DNA of 40,520 nucleotides from an uncultured bacterium (GCA_900547945.1 URIT01000012.1:1-40520); one strand, 5' to 3'. Positions 8,408 to 16,795 are shown, counted from the first letter of the stretch. Notes: generated by a model from the sequence alone, not told the origin. Made by a program: numbers and translations.

Positions 8408-11400
8408 ATGGACTTCACCTACCCGCCCGAACTCCCCGTCACCACGCACCACGACGACATCCTCGCCGCCCTGCGCGCCCACCCCGTCCTCGTCGTCTGC
8501 GGCGACACGGGTTCCGGCAAGACGACCCAGCTTCCCAAGATGGCCCTGGAGCATCTGCTCGCCGACGGGCGCCCCCATGCGCGCGTCGCCTGCACCCAGC
8601 CCCGCCGCCTCGCCGCCGTCACGATGGCGACGCGCGTCGCCCACGAGCTGAAGGGCGAAGTCGGCGGACTCGTCGGCTTCCGGCACCGCTTCGCCCGCAA
8701 GGTCTCCCGCGATACGCAGATTACGTTCATGACGGACGGCGTGCTGCTCGCCGAGACCCGTTCCAACCCCCTTTTGCGCGCCTGGGATGTCATCATCGTC
8801 GACGAGGCGCACGAACGTTCCCTCAACGTCGACTTCCTTCTCGGCATCCTCAAGCGCATCCTCGCCCGCCGCCACGACCTCAAGGTGATCATCTCCTCCG
8901 CAACGCTGGACGTAGACCGCTTTTCGCGTTTCTTCGGCAACGCCCCCGTCATCTCCGTTCCCGGCCGCCTCTTCCCCATCGACGTCGTCTACCGTCCGCC
9001 CCGCGCGGACGACGAACGCGACCTCCCCCGCGACGTCGCCGCCGCCGTCGCCACCCTCCCCCCTCCCGACGACATCCTCGTCTTCCTCCCCGGCGAACGC
9101 GACATCCGCGAGACGGCGGACGCCCTTGCGCGCCTCCGGGAACAGGACGACATCATCCCCCTCCTCGCCTCCCTCCCCGCCGCCGAACAACAGCGCGCCT
9201 TCCGTCCCTCCCCCCGCCGCCGCATCATCCTCGCCACGAACGTCGCCGAGACCTCCGTCACAATCCCTGGCATCCGCTGCGTCATCGACTCCGGCCTCGC
9301 CCGCATCTCCCGCTACATCCACCGCACGCAGGTCCAGCGCCTCCAGATCGAGCCCATCTCCCAGGCCTCCGCCCGCCAGCGCGCCGGACGCTGCGGCCGC
9401 CTTGGCCCCGGCACCTGCATCCGACTCTACTCCGAGGAGGACTTCGCCACCCGCGACGCCTACACGCCCCCTGAGGTCCTGCGCTCCTCCCTCGCCGGCG
9501 TCATCCTCGCCCTTCTCGACCTCGGCCTCGGCGACATCGCCCGCTTCCCCTTCCTCGATCCGCCCAAGCCCGCGATGATCCACGAAGGACTGCGCGAACT
9601 GCTTGAACTCGGCGCGATCTGCCACGACCGGCGCGCGGCGGACGGCGGGGCGGCGGACCGTACCCGCCTTACCGACATCGGTCGCAAACTCGCCCGCATC
9701 CCCGTCGAGCCGCGCCTCGCACGCATGCTGCTCGCGGCGGCGGACAACGCCGTCCTCCCCTCCGCCATCCCAATCATCGCCGCCCTCGCCTGTGACGACC
9801 CCCGCCGCCGTCCCGTCGACGAACGCGAGAAGGCCGCGCAGGCCCACGCCCCCTTCCGCGTGCCGGGCTCCGACTTCCTCGGCACGCTCAAGCTCTGGAC
9901 CTGGTGGCGGCACGAGACCGACGGTCTTTCGCAGGCGAAGGCCCGCGCCCTCGCGAAGAAGACCTACCTCTCCTACCCGAAGATGCGCGAATGGCGCGAC
10001 CTCGCGCACCAGCTCGCCGACCTCGCCAAGGGCCTCGGCCTCTCCTTCCAGGAGACCTCCACACCCGACCTCCTCGCCCCCCAGCCACCCAACCCCAAAT
10101 CCTTCGACGACTGGTCCGCCCGTCTGCACAAGGCCCTCCTCTCCGGTCTGCTCGGCCGCATCGGCCGGTACGATTCCGAGGAACGCGACTGGCGCGGCGC
10201 CCACGGCCTGCGCTTCGCCCTCCACCCCGGCTCCGTCCTCACGAAACGGCCCAAAGTCCGCGAAGAGCGCCCCTCCGTCGTCAACGCGCACCGTTCCGAA
10301 GTGAAATCCGCGAAGCCCGCCGTCCCGCCCTGGGTCATGGCCGGCGAACTCGTCGACACCGCCCGCCTCTTCGCCCGCAACGCGGCCGCGCTCGACCCCG
10401 CATGGATCGAGCCCGTCGCGGGCGCGCTCTGCCGGCACAGCTACCATTCCCCCGAATGGGACGCAGCCAGCGGGTTCGTGCGCGCGACCGAACAGGTCGT
10501 CCTCTACGGGCTCGTCATCGTCCCCGCCCGCCGCTGCGATTTCAGCCGCGTCAATCTGCCCTTCGCGCGGGAGGTCTTCATCCGGCGTGGACTCGTCGAC
10601 GGCGACTTCCCCCATCCGCCGCCGGAGGTGCGCACGAACAACGCCCTCCTCGACGCCCTCCGCCGCCGCGCCGAGAAGGCCCGCCGTCCCGAACTTTTCG
10701 ACGTAGAGCGCCTCTGCGCGCACTTCGCCGCCGTCCTCCCGCCCGACGTCGCCTCCGCGCCCGCGCTCGTGAAGTGGCTGCGGCGCGGCGGCGATCCCCG
10801 CTTCGTCCTGAAGAAGGCCGACTGGTGGCCCGCCGAAGACGTCCCCGACGCCGACTTCCCCGACACGCTCACGATCGGCGGCGCGAAGATGGCGCTCACC
10901 TACCGCAACACGCCCGACGAACCGGACGAGGACGGCATCACCTGTACGGTGCGCGCCTCCGACGCCGCCGCGCTCCGTCTCTGGCGGGCGGACTGGCTCG
11001 TACCCGGCGCCCTGCCCGAGAAGCTCGCCTACCTCCTCTCCTCCCTCCCCTCCGCCCAGCGCCGCGTCCTCCAGCCGCTCGACGACACCGTCGCCGGGCT
11101 TCTCGCCCACCTCCGCCCCGGTTCCGAACCCCTCCTCGACGCCGTGCGCCACACCGTCCTCGAACAGTGGGGCATCCGCATCGCGCCCGACGCCTGGGCC
11201 AGCGTGCGCCTCCCGCCCCATCTGCGCGTGCGCTTCCGCATCCGCGACGACCACACCGGCCGCGTCCTCGCCGCCTCCCGTGACCTCGACGACGCCCTCT
11301 CCCAGGCCGGACTCGCCGCCGCCGCCCACGCCCCCTCCGTCCAGCAGACGCCCGCGCCCACCCTCGCCACGACCTGGGTCTTCGGCACGCTCCCCGAGAA

Positions 11401-12223
11401 GACGACCGACGCCCACGCCGGCTGGGCGCTCGAACACTTCCCCGCGCTCCACGACGACGGCGACAAGGGCGTGTCGCTCCACCTCTTCGCGGACGCCCGC
11501 ACCGCCGCCGCCGCGCACGCCGCCGGCGTCACGCGCCTCTACCTGCTCGCCCTCGATGGCTCCGTCCGCGCCCCCTTCCGCCGCAAGGCCCTGCCGCTCG
11601 CCGCGCAACTCTACCTCGACACGCTCGCCTACGACGACGCCCGCCTCGCGGCGGACCTCCTCGCCGGCGCCGTGCGCGAGACGTTCGTCCGCAACCAGCC
11701 CCCCGTGCGGGACGCGGTGGAATTCGACCGCCGCCTCCGCGACCTGCGCGGCGCACTCGGCGAGAACCTTTCGGAGATGACGCGCCTCGTCGGCGCGGCG
11801 TTCAGCGCGGCCGCCACGCTCGACGACCGCATGGAGGAGGTCGGCACGCCCGCCGAGACGGCGGATTCCGTGCGCACGCAGCTTGCATGGCTCCTCTACC
11901 GCGGCTTTCCGAGCACCGTCCCGCTTGCCCGCCTTCGGCACTACGCGCGCTACCTGAAGGGCGCAGCCCTCCGCGTCGAGCGCGCCCGCACGAACCCGGC
12001 AGGCGACCTGTCGAAGGAAAGCCGCCTCGCCCCCTACTGGCAGCTCTACGTGGATGCGGCGACGGGAACCTCAAAGGTGAAGTTCGACCCGTCGGCCCTG
12101 ACGGAGATCCGCTGGCTTCTCGAAGAGTACCGCGTCTCCCTCTTCGCGCAGGAGCTCCACACGGCCGAGCCCGTCAGCCCCAAGCGGCTCGACGCGAAAT
12201 TCGCCGATGCCGTCCTCGCCTAG
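8408..12223 (+). CDS. hrpA: HrpA-type DEAH-box ATP-dependent RNA helicase
   Basis: 1271 residues from ATG 8408, close to the about 1300 of E. coli HrpA. It unwinds or remodels RNA in the cytoplasm. Motifs in order: Walker A G-D-T-G-S-G-K-T-T-Q, T-Q-P-R-R-L-A, box II V-D-E-A-H-E-R-S, S-A-T-L-D, A-T-N-V-A-E-T-S-V-T-I-P-G-I, and Q-R-A-G-R-C-G-R. Winged-helix/ratchet regions and the long HrpA-specific C-terminal domain (DUF3418 type) follow. Near the middle, between P-G-S-V-L-T-K and P-P-W-V-M-A-G-E-L, about 25 extra residues appear compared with the compact junction I know in this family. They contain half of the dispersed palindrome (10293-10308), read as R-S-E-V-K-S. ATG 8408 fits the promoter position, although its ribosome site is weak. 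The stop overlaps the convergent LysM gene through a shared CTAG. Confidence 0.92.
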   Translation: MDFTYPPELPVTTHHDDILAALRAHPVLVVCGDTGSGKTTQLPKMALEHLLADGRPHARVACTQPRRLAAVTMATRVAHELKGEVGGLVGFRHRFARKVSRDTQITFMTDGVLLAETRSNPLLRAWDVIIVDEAHERSLNVDFLLGILKRILARRHDLKVIISSATLDVDRFSRFFGNAPVISVPGRLFPIDVVYRPPRADDERDLPRDVAAAVATLPPPDDILVFLPGERDIRETADALARLREQDDIIPLLASLPAAEQQRAFRPSPRRRIILATNVAETSVTIPGIRCVIDSGLARISRYIHRTQVQRLQIEPISQASARQRAGRCGRLGPGTCIRLYSEEDFATRDAYTPPEVLRSSLAGVILALLDLGLGDIARFPFLDPPKPAMIHEGLRELLELGAICHDRRAADGGAADRTRLTDIGRKLARIPVEPRLARMLLAAADNAVLPSAIPIIAALACDDPRRRPVDEREKAAQAHAPFRVPGSDFLGTLKLWTWWRHETDGLSQAKARALAKKTYLSYPKMREWRDLAHQLADLAKGLGLSFQETSTPDLLAPQPPNPKSFDDWSARLHKALLSGLLGRIGRYDSEERDWRGAHGLRFALHPGSVLTKRPKVREERPSVVNAHRSEVKSAKPAVPPWVMAGELVDTARLFARNAAALDPAWIEPVAGALCRHSYHSPEWDAASGFVRATEQVVLYGLVIVPARRCDFSRVNLPFAREVFIRRGLVDGDFPHPPPEVRTNNALLDALRRRAEKARRPELFDVERLCAHFAAVLPPDVASAPALVKWLRRGGDPRFVLKKADWWPAEDVPDADFPDTLTIGGAKMALTYRNTPDEPDEDGITCTVRASDAAALRLWRADWLVPGALPEKLAYLLSSLPSAQRRVLQPLDDTVAGLLAHLRPGSEPLLDAVRHTVLEQWGIRIAPDAWASVRLPPHLRVRFRIRDDHTGRVLAASRDLDDALSQAGLAAAAHAPSVQQTPAPTLATTWVFGTLPEKTTDAHAGWALEHFPALHDDGDKGVSLHLFADARTAAAAHAAGVTRLYLLALDGSVRAPFRRKALPLAAQLYLDTLAYDDARLAADLLAGAVRETFVRNQPPVRDAVEFDRRLRDLRGALGENLSEMTRLVGAAFSAAATLDDRMEEVGTPAETADSVRTQLAWLLYRGFPSTVPLARLRHYARYLKGAALRVERARTNPAGDLSKESRLAPYWQLYVDAATGTSKVKFDPSALTEIRWLLEEYRVSLFAQELHTAEPVSPKRLDAKFADAVLA
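10293..10308. repeat. Palindrome half-site inside the helicase gene
   Basis: Exact right half GTTCCGAAGTGAAATC, in frame and encoding part of R-S-E-V-K-S. The left half is not recognisable. It sits in the stretch that looks inserted relative to other HrpA proteins. Confidence 0.85.
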
Positions 12224-12741
12224 TCCGCCGGCGCGTCCTTCACCTTGAGCGTCTGCCCAAGCCGGAGGTTGGCCGTCGGGGAAAGGCCGTTCGCCCTCGC
12301 AAGCTCATGGACCGTGCAGCCGCACTGGCGTGCGATGCGCGTGAGCGAATCGCCGGGCCGCACCTTGTAGGTCTTCCAGCCGGCCGGGACGTCTGCGGCG
12401 GGCGCAGCCTTCGGGGCGGTCCGTTCCGGCGTCTTCGCCGGACGCTTCGCCTCCGCCTTCGCCGGACGTTCCGTCGCCCCCTGCCGCGCCTCGGCCCCGT
12501 CGTCCGCCTGCGGCGGCGGCGCATCGGCCACTGCCGCTGGCGGCAGGTCCGGGGGCGGCGCGCCGCCCCCTGCCTCGCCTGGGCCGCAGCCGCGCGTACA
12601 CAGAAGCGCGCCCAGCACGACTACGTGCAGCGCCACGCTCACGGCGAGGGCCGTGCCCCAGATCCCCATGTCCCTCACGTTTCCAAATGCCATTCGTTCT
12701 TCATCCTCGTCATCGTTGGAGTTGAACCCGAAGTTTACCAT
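12220..12741 (-). CDS. Membrane-anchored LysM-domain protein
   Basis: 173 residues. A short cytoplasmic N-terminus rich in Asp/Glu is followed by one TM helix (GTALAVSVALHVVVLGALLC). Then comes a low-complexity linker rich in Pro, Ala, Glu and Lys, and a C-terminal LysM domain (Y-K-V-R-P-G-D-S-L-T-R-I-A-R ... L-A-R-A-N-G-L ... L-R-L-G-Q-T-L-K-V). It probably binds peptidoglycan from the inner membrane. ATG 12741 follows a GGGGG stretch; an in-frame TTG at 12759 would add six residues. The stop shares CTAG with the convergent helicase stop. The N-terminal TM plus Pro/Ala linker resembles TonB-like architecture, but the C-terminal fold is clearly LysM. Confidence 0.82.
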   Translation of the reverse strand: MVNFGFNSNDDEDEERMAFGNVRDMGIWGTALAVSVALHVVVLGALLCTRGCGPGEAGGGAPPPDLPPAAVADAPPPQADDGAEARQGATERPAKAEAKRPAKTPERTAPKAAPAADVPAGWKTYKVRPGDSLTRIARQCGCTVHELARANGLSPTANLRLGQTLKVKDAPAD

Positions 12742-12765
12742 TTTTTCCCCCGCGCGCAATCCTCA

Positions 12766-12800
12766 AATGAGGACGGAAGGAAAAATGAGGACGGAAGGAA
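12766..12800. repeat. Two tandem 17-bp units
   Basis: AATGAGGACGGAAGGAA occurs at 12766-12782 and again at 12784-12800, period 18. It lies between the LysM gene and the Hsp20 terminator. The shared GGACGGA core also occurs in the terminator stem next to it. Confidence 0.75.
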
Positions 12801-12837
12801 CAAAACGAAAAAGGACGGATCCCGTAGGATCCGTCCT
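12799..12837 (-). terminator. Rho-independent terminator of the hsp20 operon
   Basis: The stem AGGACGGATCC (12812-12822) pairs perfectly with GGATCCGTCCT (12827-12837) around a 4-base loop. On the minus strand the stem is followed by TTTTTCGTTTTG. It lies 54 bases beyond the last hsp20 stop. Confidence 0.88.
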
Positions 12838-12890
12838 CTCCATATTTTCGTCCTCCCTTACGGGATATATGTCTGTCAGGTGATCGACGA

Positions 12891-13226
12891 TCAGGAAATC
12901 GCGATCACGCGCGCCTGCGTCTCGGGGCGTTTGCGCACAACGACGCGCAGTACGCCGTTTTCCAACTTGGCCGTGACCGTGGACGGATCGGCCGTTTCCG
13001 GCAAATCCACGCTGACCGCGTAGTTCACGCGCTCGAACTCGGTCGCCACCGGCTTGAACCCGGCCGGCGCCTGGTATTGCGCATGTGTCTTCAGCATCAG
13101 CGAACGATTCTCCACATGGAGGTCCGCCTCGCCCTTGCCGACGCCCGGAATCTCGAACACCAGCTCGTAGGCCTCGGGATGCTCGGTCATTGTCGCCGTC
13201 GGAACCACATACTTCTCTTCGTTCAT
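12891..13226 (-). CDS. Small heat-shock protein, Hsp20/alpha-crystallin family
   Basis: 111 residues forming little more than one alpha-crystallin domain, a cytoplasmic ATP-independent holdase. Visible landmarks are A-Y-E-L-V-F-E-I-P-G-V-G-K-G-E-A-D-L-H-V-E (first strands), V-D-L-P-E-T-A-D, and the terminal K-L-E-N-G-V-L-R-V-V-V strand typical of the family. The ATG at 13226 follows AAGGAGAT at good spacing, so the longer upstream frame is not used. It is second in a two-gene operon, 47 bases after the first hsp20. It is shorter than most bacterial Hsp20s (about 140-150), with a minimal N-terminal arm. Confidence 0.9.
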   Translation of the reverse strand: MNEEKYVVPTATMTEHPEAYELVFEIPGVGKGEADLHVENRSLMLKTHAQYQAPAGFKPVATEFERVNYAVSVDLPETADPSTVTAKLENGVLRVVVRKRPETQARVIAIS

Positions 13227-13273
13227 TTTAAATCTCCTTTCACATTCTAGTATCAGTTTCAATCGATTCTCGC

Positions 13274-13684
13274 CTATTCCGCAATTGCAATATGGCGCAC
13301 GCTTTCGGACACGGCCCGCGGCAGTTCGATGCGCAGCACGCCGTTCTCGAACTTCGCATTCGCCTTGTCCGCGTCGACGCGGAAGGGCAGATCCAGACGA
13401 CGGGACCACTTCGGCGTCGGCGCCTCGACCGGCTTGCCGTTCGCGTCCACCGTCGCGGGACGGTCCGCAATCACCACCGCCTGCGCCTCCAGGGTCAGCG
13501 CCACGTCCTTCGCCGTGCGTCCCGGCAGCTCAACGTCCACCAGGATCGCATTCTCGTCCAAGTAGACGTTCACGGGCGGGAAACGCCCCGCCGCACGCGC
13601 CCGCATGTTCCGAAAGACCCGGTTGTCCATGCCGAAGAGGTCGTCCAGGATGTTCAGCGGATTCATATACAGTGTCGTGTTCAT
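13274..13684 (-). CDS. Small heat-shock protein, Hsp20/alpha-crystallin family
   Basis: 136 residues with an N-terminal arm (M-N-P-L-N-I-L-D-D-L-F-G) followed by the alpha-crystallin domain. Landmarks are V-N-V-Y-L-D-E-N-A-I-L-V-D-V-E-L-P-G, R-R-L-D-L-P-F-R-V-D, and K-F-E-N-G-V-L-R-I-E-L-P. The ATG at 13684 is preceded by AAGGAGAAAC, a strong ribosome site. First gene of the hsp20 pair. Two different partner small heat-shock proteins in tandem often co-assemble. I see no CIRCE inverted repeat upstream and no convincing sigma-32-type promoter. Confidence 0.92.
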   Translation of the reverse strand: MNTTLYMNPLNILDDLFGMDNRVFRNMRARAAGRFPPVNVYLDENAILVDVELPGRTAKDVALTLEAQAVVIADRPATVDANGKPVEAPTPKWSRRLDLPFRVDADKANAKFENGVLRIELPRAVSESVRHIAIAE

Positions 13685-13902
13685 GTCTTGTTTCTCCTTC
13701 TCAATGTTTTCCTTCAGTCGTTTAAGTGTTTGCCGTCAATCGCCAAGCGGTGGTTTTCTACAACACCGGCTTTTCAATCGACACAAGACACGTAGCAAAC
13801 ACCGTGCCAATCCATCCAATCCCACCAACCCTGCCCCTGTCCATGCCACAATGTCACACCTCGTGGCGATCTGACCCATTCAATCTTGTCACACCTTCGC
13901 GG

Positions 13903-13964
13903 CGAATCGGGATGTTTCGAATCGGGATGTTTCGACTTCGCCATGTTGCGACTTCGCCATGCTG
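13903..13964. repeat. Adjacent pairs of tandem repeats (15 bp x2, 16 bp x2)
   Basis: CGAATCGGGATGTTT occurs at 13903-13917 and exactly again at 13918-13932. CGACTTCGCCATGTTG (13933-13948) is followed directly by a copy with one change (13949-13964). They abut the left side of module A. Confidence 0.85.
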
Positions 13965-13990
13965 CGAAACAAACCAGCATATGCGGAAGG

Positions 13991-14022
13991 GATTTCATCT
14001 CGGAGCGTTCCGTCGTGAAATC
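13991..14022. repeat. 32-bp palindrome, copy 2 (left edge of module A)
   Basis: Reads GATTTCATCTCGGAGC then GTTCCGTCGTGAAATC, with a few mismatches between arms. Similarity between modules A and B begins exactly here; sequence to its left is unrelated to that left of module B. Confidence 0.9.
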
Positions 14023-14076
14023 GCGCGGTCCGTCCAATGGTCTATTCCGCTTCGCACCGTTCCTAACGGCATCGCG

Positions 14077-15390
14077 TTACGCCGCCCCCGATTTCACCGC
14101 GACCACCTTCCTGGACAGATTCCCCTTCCAGGAGGCGAACCAATGGCGCACACGTTCCGGCAACCGGATGGTACGCCGCCCACCCATAAGCCTTCTCCTG
14201 CATACATGCGGCTCCGCTTCTCCCGTCACGCACAAAGGATCGATCTTCAACGCAATTGCCGCTTCCAGCGCAATGAGCGTGCCATTGCCGAAGAGGAGGA
14301 TTTCCGTTGCGGACTTCTGGGCGGACGGCCCCAGGAGCTGCCGTGCCGTGAAGCGCATATCCGCGTGTATTCCCCGTCCTTTCAGATAGGCCGTGTTCCC
14401 ATGCCCGTGCATCCAGGCCGAGAGGACGGCGACATCACGTAGGCACGCATAGGCCGGGAAGGCCGTCTTTCCTGTGTCCACGTTCACCTTCCTCCCATCC
14501 GTTTCAAGGCCATGCGGTTCCCTGCTGGGGCGTTCCGACGTGAAATCCTCCACGCGCAGGGGCAAAAGAGCATCAACCGGCACGGGGTCAAGACACCCAC
14601 AGGCCTGACGGTACTTCTTCGCAATGGACTTGCATCGCATAATATATTTGTAATGCTCATGAAGATCGGGTGCCTCATTGGCGAACAGCCCCCTGATGCC
14701 GGGGGCACGCCCACGTACACCCGGAATGCCACGTGTGACGTAGGCATGGTTGTCAACATAGCACTCCAGGTCTTCAAGAAGCGCCCCAAGGCGCAGAACA
14801 GCCAATACATGGGAATCTCCTCGTCGTAATGCATCCCTGGCATGCGTCCGTGTCTGGGTGGCCGTTTCACGGACATGGGCAAGCGCCATCCGGATTTGGT
14901 CAAGGGAGGGCTTGGGATTCACCGTCCGACGAATTCGGATTGCGCGGCGTGCATCCAACAGGCGATGCCGTCGTTCCCGTTCGCGAACATAGTAGGAGGG
15001 CCGTCGCCAGCGGTTGATCCTACGTGAAAGAAGGCGGGCGAGGAACCAGAACGGGAAGATTCCACCCATTACGACGAAGAGCGCCAGCCAGATGTCGAGA
15101 CCGTTGCTGTAAAACGGACAACCACTCAATTCCCGCACGGCACTTCTCCACGTCCGGGGAAGGGGACCGATCGTATGCCCCGTCGTAAAGACCTCACGCC
15201 AGAATGCACGACGATAGGTCTCGTCATCGACACACAGAACCGTTCGCCCGAACCAGTCGATGAAACACGCATCATCCGCCAGATTCTCCAATGTTCCATC
15301 CGGTGCCATGCCGTACTTCGCCGAGAGGGCGTTTTGCCTTTCGACGTTGTATCCGCGTTTCGTCAAATAGTCTGCAATTGGGCCGTTCAT
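14077..15390 (-). CDS. Single-TM protein of unknown family (module A paralogue)
   Basis: 437 residues; I do not recognise the family. The N-terminal 100 residues include F-I-D-W-F-G-R-T-V-L-C-V-D-D. One strong TM segment follows (L-D-I-W-L-A-L-F-V-V-M-G-G-I-F-P-F-W-F-L-A, about 103-123). Then comes a very basic stretch (R-R-I-N-R-W-R-R-P-S-Y-Y), suggesting the C-terminal part is cytoplasmic. The rest has helical segments, several Cys (M-R-C-K, A-C-G-C) and a conserved I-L-L-F-G-N-G-T-L-I-A-L-E-A-A-I-A-L-K-I-D. A palindrome half-site is read in frame as D-F-T-S-E-R. ATG 15390 has AGGAGAAAGGAATT upstream, and the same start is preserved in the second copy. It matches the copy at 24535-25860 at roughly 85% of residues by eye, so both are under selection or recently duplicated. 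This copy is the less GC-rich of the two. Confidence 0.75.
   Translation of the reverse strand: MNGPIADYLTKRGYNVERQNALSAKYGMAPDGTLENLADDACFIDWFGRTVLCVDDETYRRAFWREVFTTGHTIGPLPRTWRSAVRELSGCPFYSNGLDIWLALFVVMGGIFPFWFLARLLSRRINRWRRPSYYVRERERRHRLLDARRAIRIRRTVNPKPSLDQIRMALAHVRETATQTRTHARDALRRGDSHVLAVLRLGALLEDLECYVDNHAYVTRGIPGVRGRAPGIRGLFANEAPDLHEHYKYIMRCKSIAKKYRQACGCLDPVPVDALLPLRVEDFTSERPSREPHGLETDGRKVNVDTGKTAFPAYACLRDVAVLSAWMHGHGNTAYLKGRGIHADMRFTARQLLGPSAQKSATEILLFGNGTLIALEAAIALKIDPLCVTGEAEPHVCRRRLMGGRRTIRLPERVRHWFASWKGNLSRKVVAVKSGAA
14531..14547. repeat. Palindrome half-site inside module A gene
   Basis: CGTTCCGACGTGAAATC, read on the gene strand as D-F-T-S-E-R. The other half has no match. The same position is occupied in module B. 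Confidence 0.8.
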
Positions 15391-15476
15391 AGACAATTCC
15401 TTTCTCCTGAACACTTCTACGATTCGGAATGGGCCAAGGAGACGGGGCACATGCCGTGTCGTGTCCATGCAGGGAA

Positions 15477-15485
15477 AGAATAGCA
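15477..15485 (-). promoter_or_regulatory. Extended -10 of module A gene
   Basis: The minus strand reads TGCTATTCT, about 88 bases upstream of the ATG. A TTGACA (RC of about 15514-15519) lies further up, too distant for a normal spacer; TGACAC is nearer with a 19-base spacer. The same TGCTATTCT and flanks are preserved in module B. Confidence 0.45.
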
Positions 15486-15807
15486 AATCCATAAAACGAA
15501 TGTGTCAGTTTCATGTCAATTCCACGTCAAAAATTTAAGAGGTCAAGCCAAATCAGGACGTATAGATGGAATGTTTCCGCCATAGGTGGTTTCATTCGCA
15601 CCCACGCCCCTGGAAATGATCGTCTGCGACGGGCTTCTGCGAAGACAGGTATGGTTTGCGGGGCGGCTGGAAGGGAAGACCAAACACAAACGACGGCATG
15701 ACTCGGCATAACGGTATAAATCCTTGAACATAATAAATTCCTGAACATATCAGCAGACCTCCCTTCAATTGAAGCCTCCTCTGACGGAAACGGCGTTCCA
15801 TCCATGC

Positions 15808-15839
15808 GATTTCACTTCGGAACGCTCCACCATGAAATC
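15808..15839. repeat. 32-bp palindrome, copy 3 (right part of module A)
   Basis: Left half exact (GATTTCACTTCGGAAC), right half GCTCCACCATGAAATC with changes. Occupies the equivalent position to 26155-26186 in module B. Confidence 0.9.
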
Positions 15840-16119
15840 CCCTTTCCTTCAGCATTAGGTCTCTTCTGGCGTTTCCTCTCGGTTTCCGTCTCTCCCGATC
15901 CTGCATTCTATTCACAGTTCCTCATCGGACTACCCACAGCACCCCCATCAAACGACCCACAGTGGCCCCATTGTCGTTTCGGCGTGAGAATCTTCTGCGT
16001 AAGAACCTATAGATACAGCGGTGACACATATTTCCGCCATTGTCCGCATTGAAATCGTCGAGGTCGGTAGAGCGTCGAAGTCACGCGCACGAACCAGGCA
16101 TGGACGGTGTTATCCATTT

Positions 16120-16128
16120 TGCTATACT
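16120..16128 (+). promoter_or_regulatory. Extended -10 promoter of the LysE-family gene
   Basis: TGCTATACT, 37 bases before the ATG at 16166. A TGGACG at 16101-16106 could act as -35 with a 16-base spacer. The leader holds ACAGGAGAAT. Confidence 0.6.
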
Positions 16129-16165
16129 GTCCACTTCCAAATCCCTCCACAGGAGAATGTACGTC

Positions 16166-16795
16166 ATGAGTCCGCTGGTGACCTACCTGATTGGCTGCAT
16201 CGGCCTGATCATCAAACCCGGTCCGGATCTGCTCTGTACCATCTCGACGGCGCTTTCACATGGCCGGGGGCGCGCCTGCTGCCTCATGGCCGGGCTCGTC
16301 GTCGGCTGCTGGATCTGGATTCTCCTCCTGGCCCTGGGGGCGGCGGCCTTCCTGGAGGCTCATCCTCTCGTCATGTCCGCCATCCGCTACGGGGGCATGG
16401 CCTACATCGGCTATCTCGCCGTCGGCTGCCTCGCCGAGGCCTGGAACGGATTCCACGCCCCGAAGGGATTCGTCCTCGCGAGTCCGCACGAACACGGGCT
16501 CCGCCTCGTTGCGCGCGGCATTCTGATGTCGATGGGAAACCCGCTCACGATCATGTTCTTCCTCGCGTTCCTACCCCACTTCACGTCCCGCGCCTCCACC
16601 CATCCACCCGCCGTCCAGATCCTGCTGCTCGGAACTCTCTTCTGCGCGTTCGTCCCCTTCATCTACCTGCCGATCATCCTCGCCGCAGACGCCTTCAAGA
16701 CAGCCCTCGAGCGGAGTCCCCGCTTCGCCCCGACCATCAAGCTCGTTTCCGGACTGCTGCTCGTGGCCGTCGTCGTCCTGCTCGCACTCGCCTAG
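16166..16795 (+). CDS. LysE/RhtB-family amino-acid exporter
   Basis: 209 residues, six hydrophobic segments, matching the about 205-residue LysE/RhtB exporters that pump amino acids or related metabolites out of the cytoplasm. The family hallmark near the first helix is present: K-P-G-P-D-L-L-C-T-I-S-T-A-L-S-H-G-R-G (P-G-P-[DN] motif). A later S-M-G-N-P-L-T-I-M-F-F-L-A-F-L-P corresponds to the second conserved block. ATG 16166 stands 8-9 bases after AGGAG; ATG 16157 would be too close to it. Transcribed alone from its own promoter and followed by a hairpin. Substrate cannot be told from sequence. Confidence 0.88.
   Translation: MSPLVTYLIGCIGLIIKPGPDLLCTISTALSHGRGRACCLMAGLVVGCWIWILLLALGAAAFLEAHPLVMSAIRYGGMAYIGYLAVGCLAEAWNGFHAPKGFVLASPHEHGLRLVARGILMSMGNPLTIMFFLAFLPHFTSRASTHPPAVQILLLGTLFCAFVPFIYLPIILAADAFKTALERSPRFAPTIKLVSGLLLVAVVVLLALA

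Larger units (their letters stand above)
13685..14076. other. Intergenic region upstream of hsp20 and downstream of module A gene
   Basis: 392 bases. It contains the hsp20 leader, two sets of short tandem repeats (13903-13964), the palindrome at 13991-14022 and the 3' flank of the module A gene. No credible ORF. Confidence 0.65.
13991..15955. mobile_element. Duplicated module A (palindrome-bounded, one gene)
   Basis: This segment is similar over its length to 24448-26310. The left boundary is the palindrome at 13991. The gene, its promoter and leader, a second palindrome (15808-15839) and about 115 bases of CT-rich tail with repeated ACCCACAG motifs are all shared. No transposase, target duplication or terminal inverted repeat beyond the palindromes is seen. 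Calling it mobile is therefore inference; a segmental duplication by recombination between palindromes would explain it too. Confidence 0.5.
15391..16165. other. Intergenic region between module A gene and LysE gene
   Basis: 775 bases. It contains the module A promoter (15477-15485), a strongly conserved 5' region also present in module B (about 15490-15700), the palindrome at 15808-15839, the CT-rich shared tail to about 15955, and the LysE promoter (16120-16128). Open frames here translate repeats and are not supported. Confidence 0.65.

Noticed and set aside
8366..11941. 1191-residue minus-strand frame opposite the helicase
   Set aside because: Low-complexity Gly/Glu/Ala/Val composition and complete overlap with a helicase that has all motifs.
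12220..12741. TonB partner for ExbBD
   Set aside because: N-terminal TM and Pro/Ala linker fit, but the C-terminal domain is clearly LysM.
13685..13800. Heat-shock promoter or CIRCE upstream of hsp20
   Set aside because: No TTAGCACTC inverted repeat and no acceptable sigma-32 boxes; only weak sigma-70-like matches.
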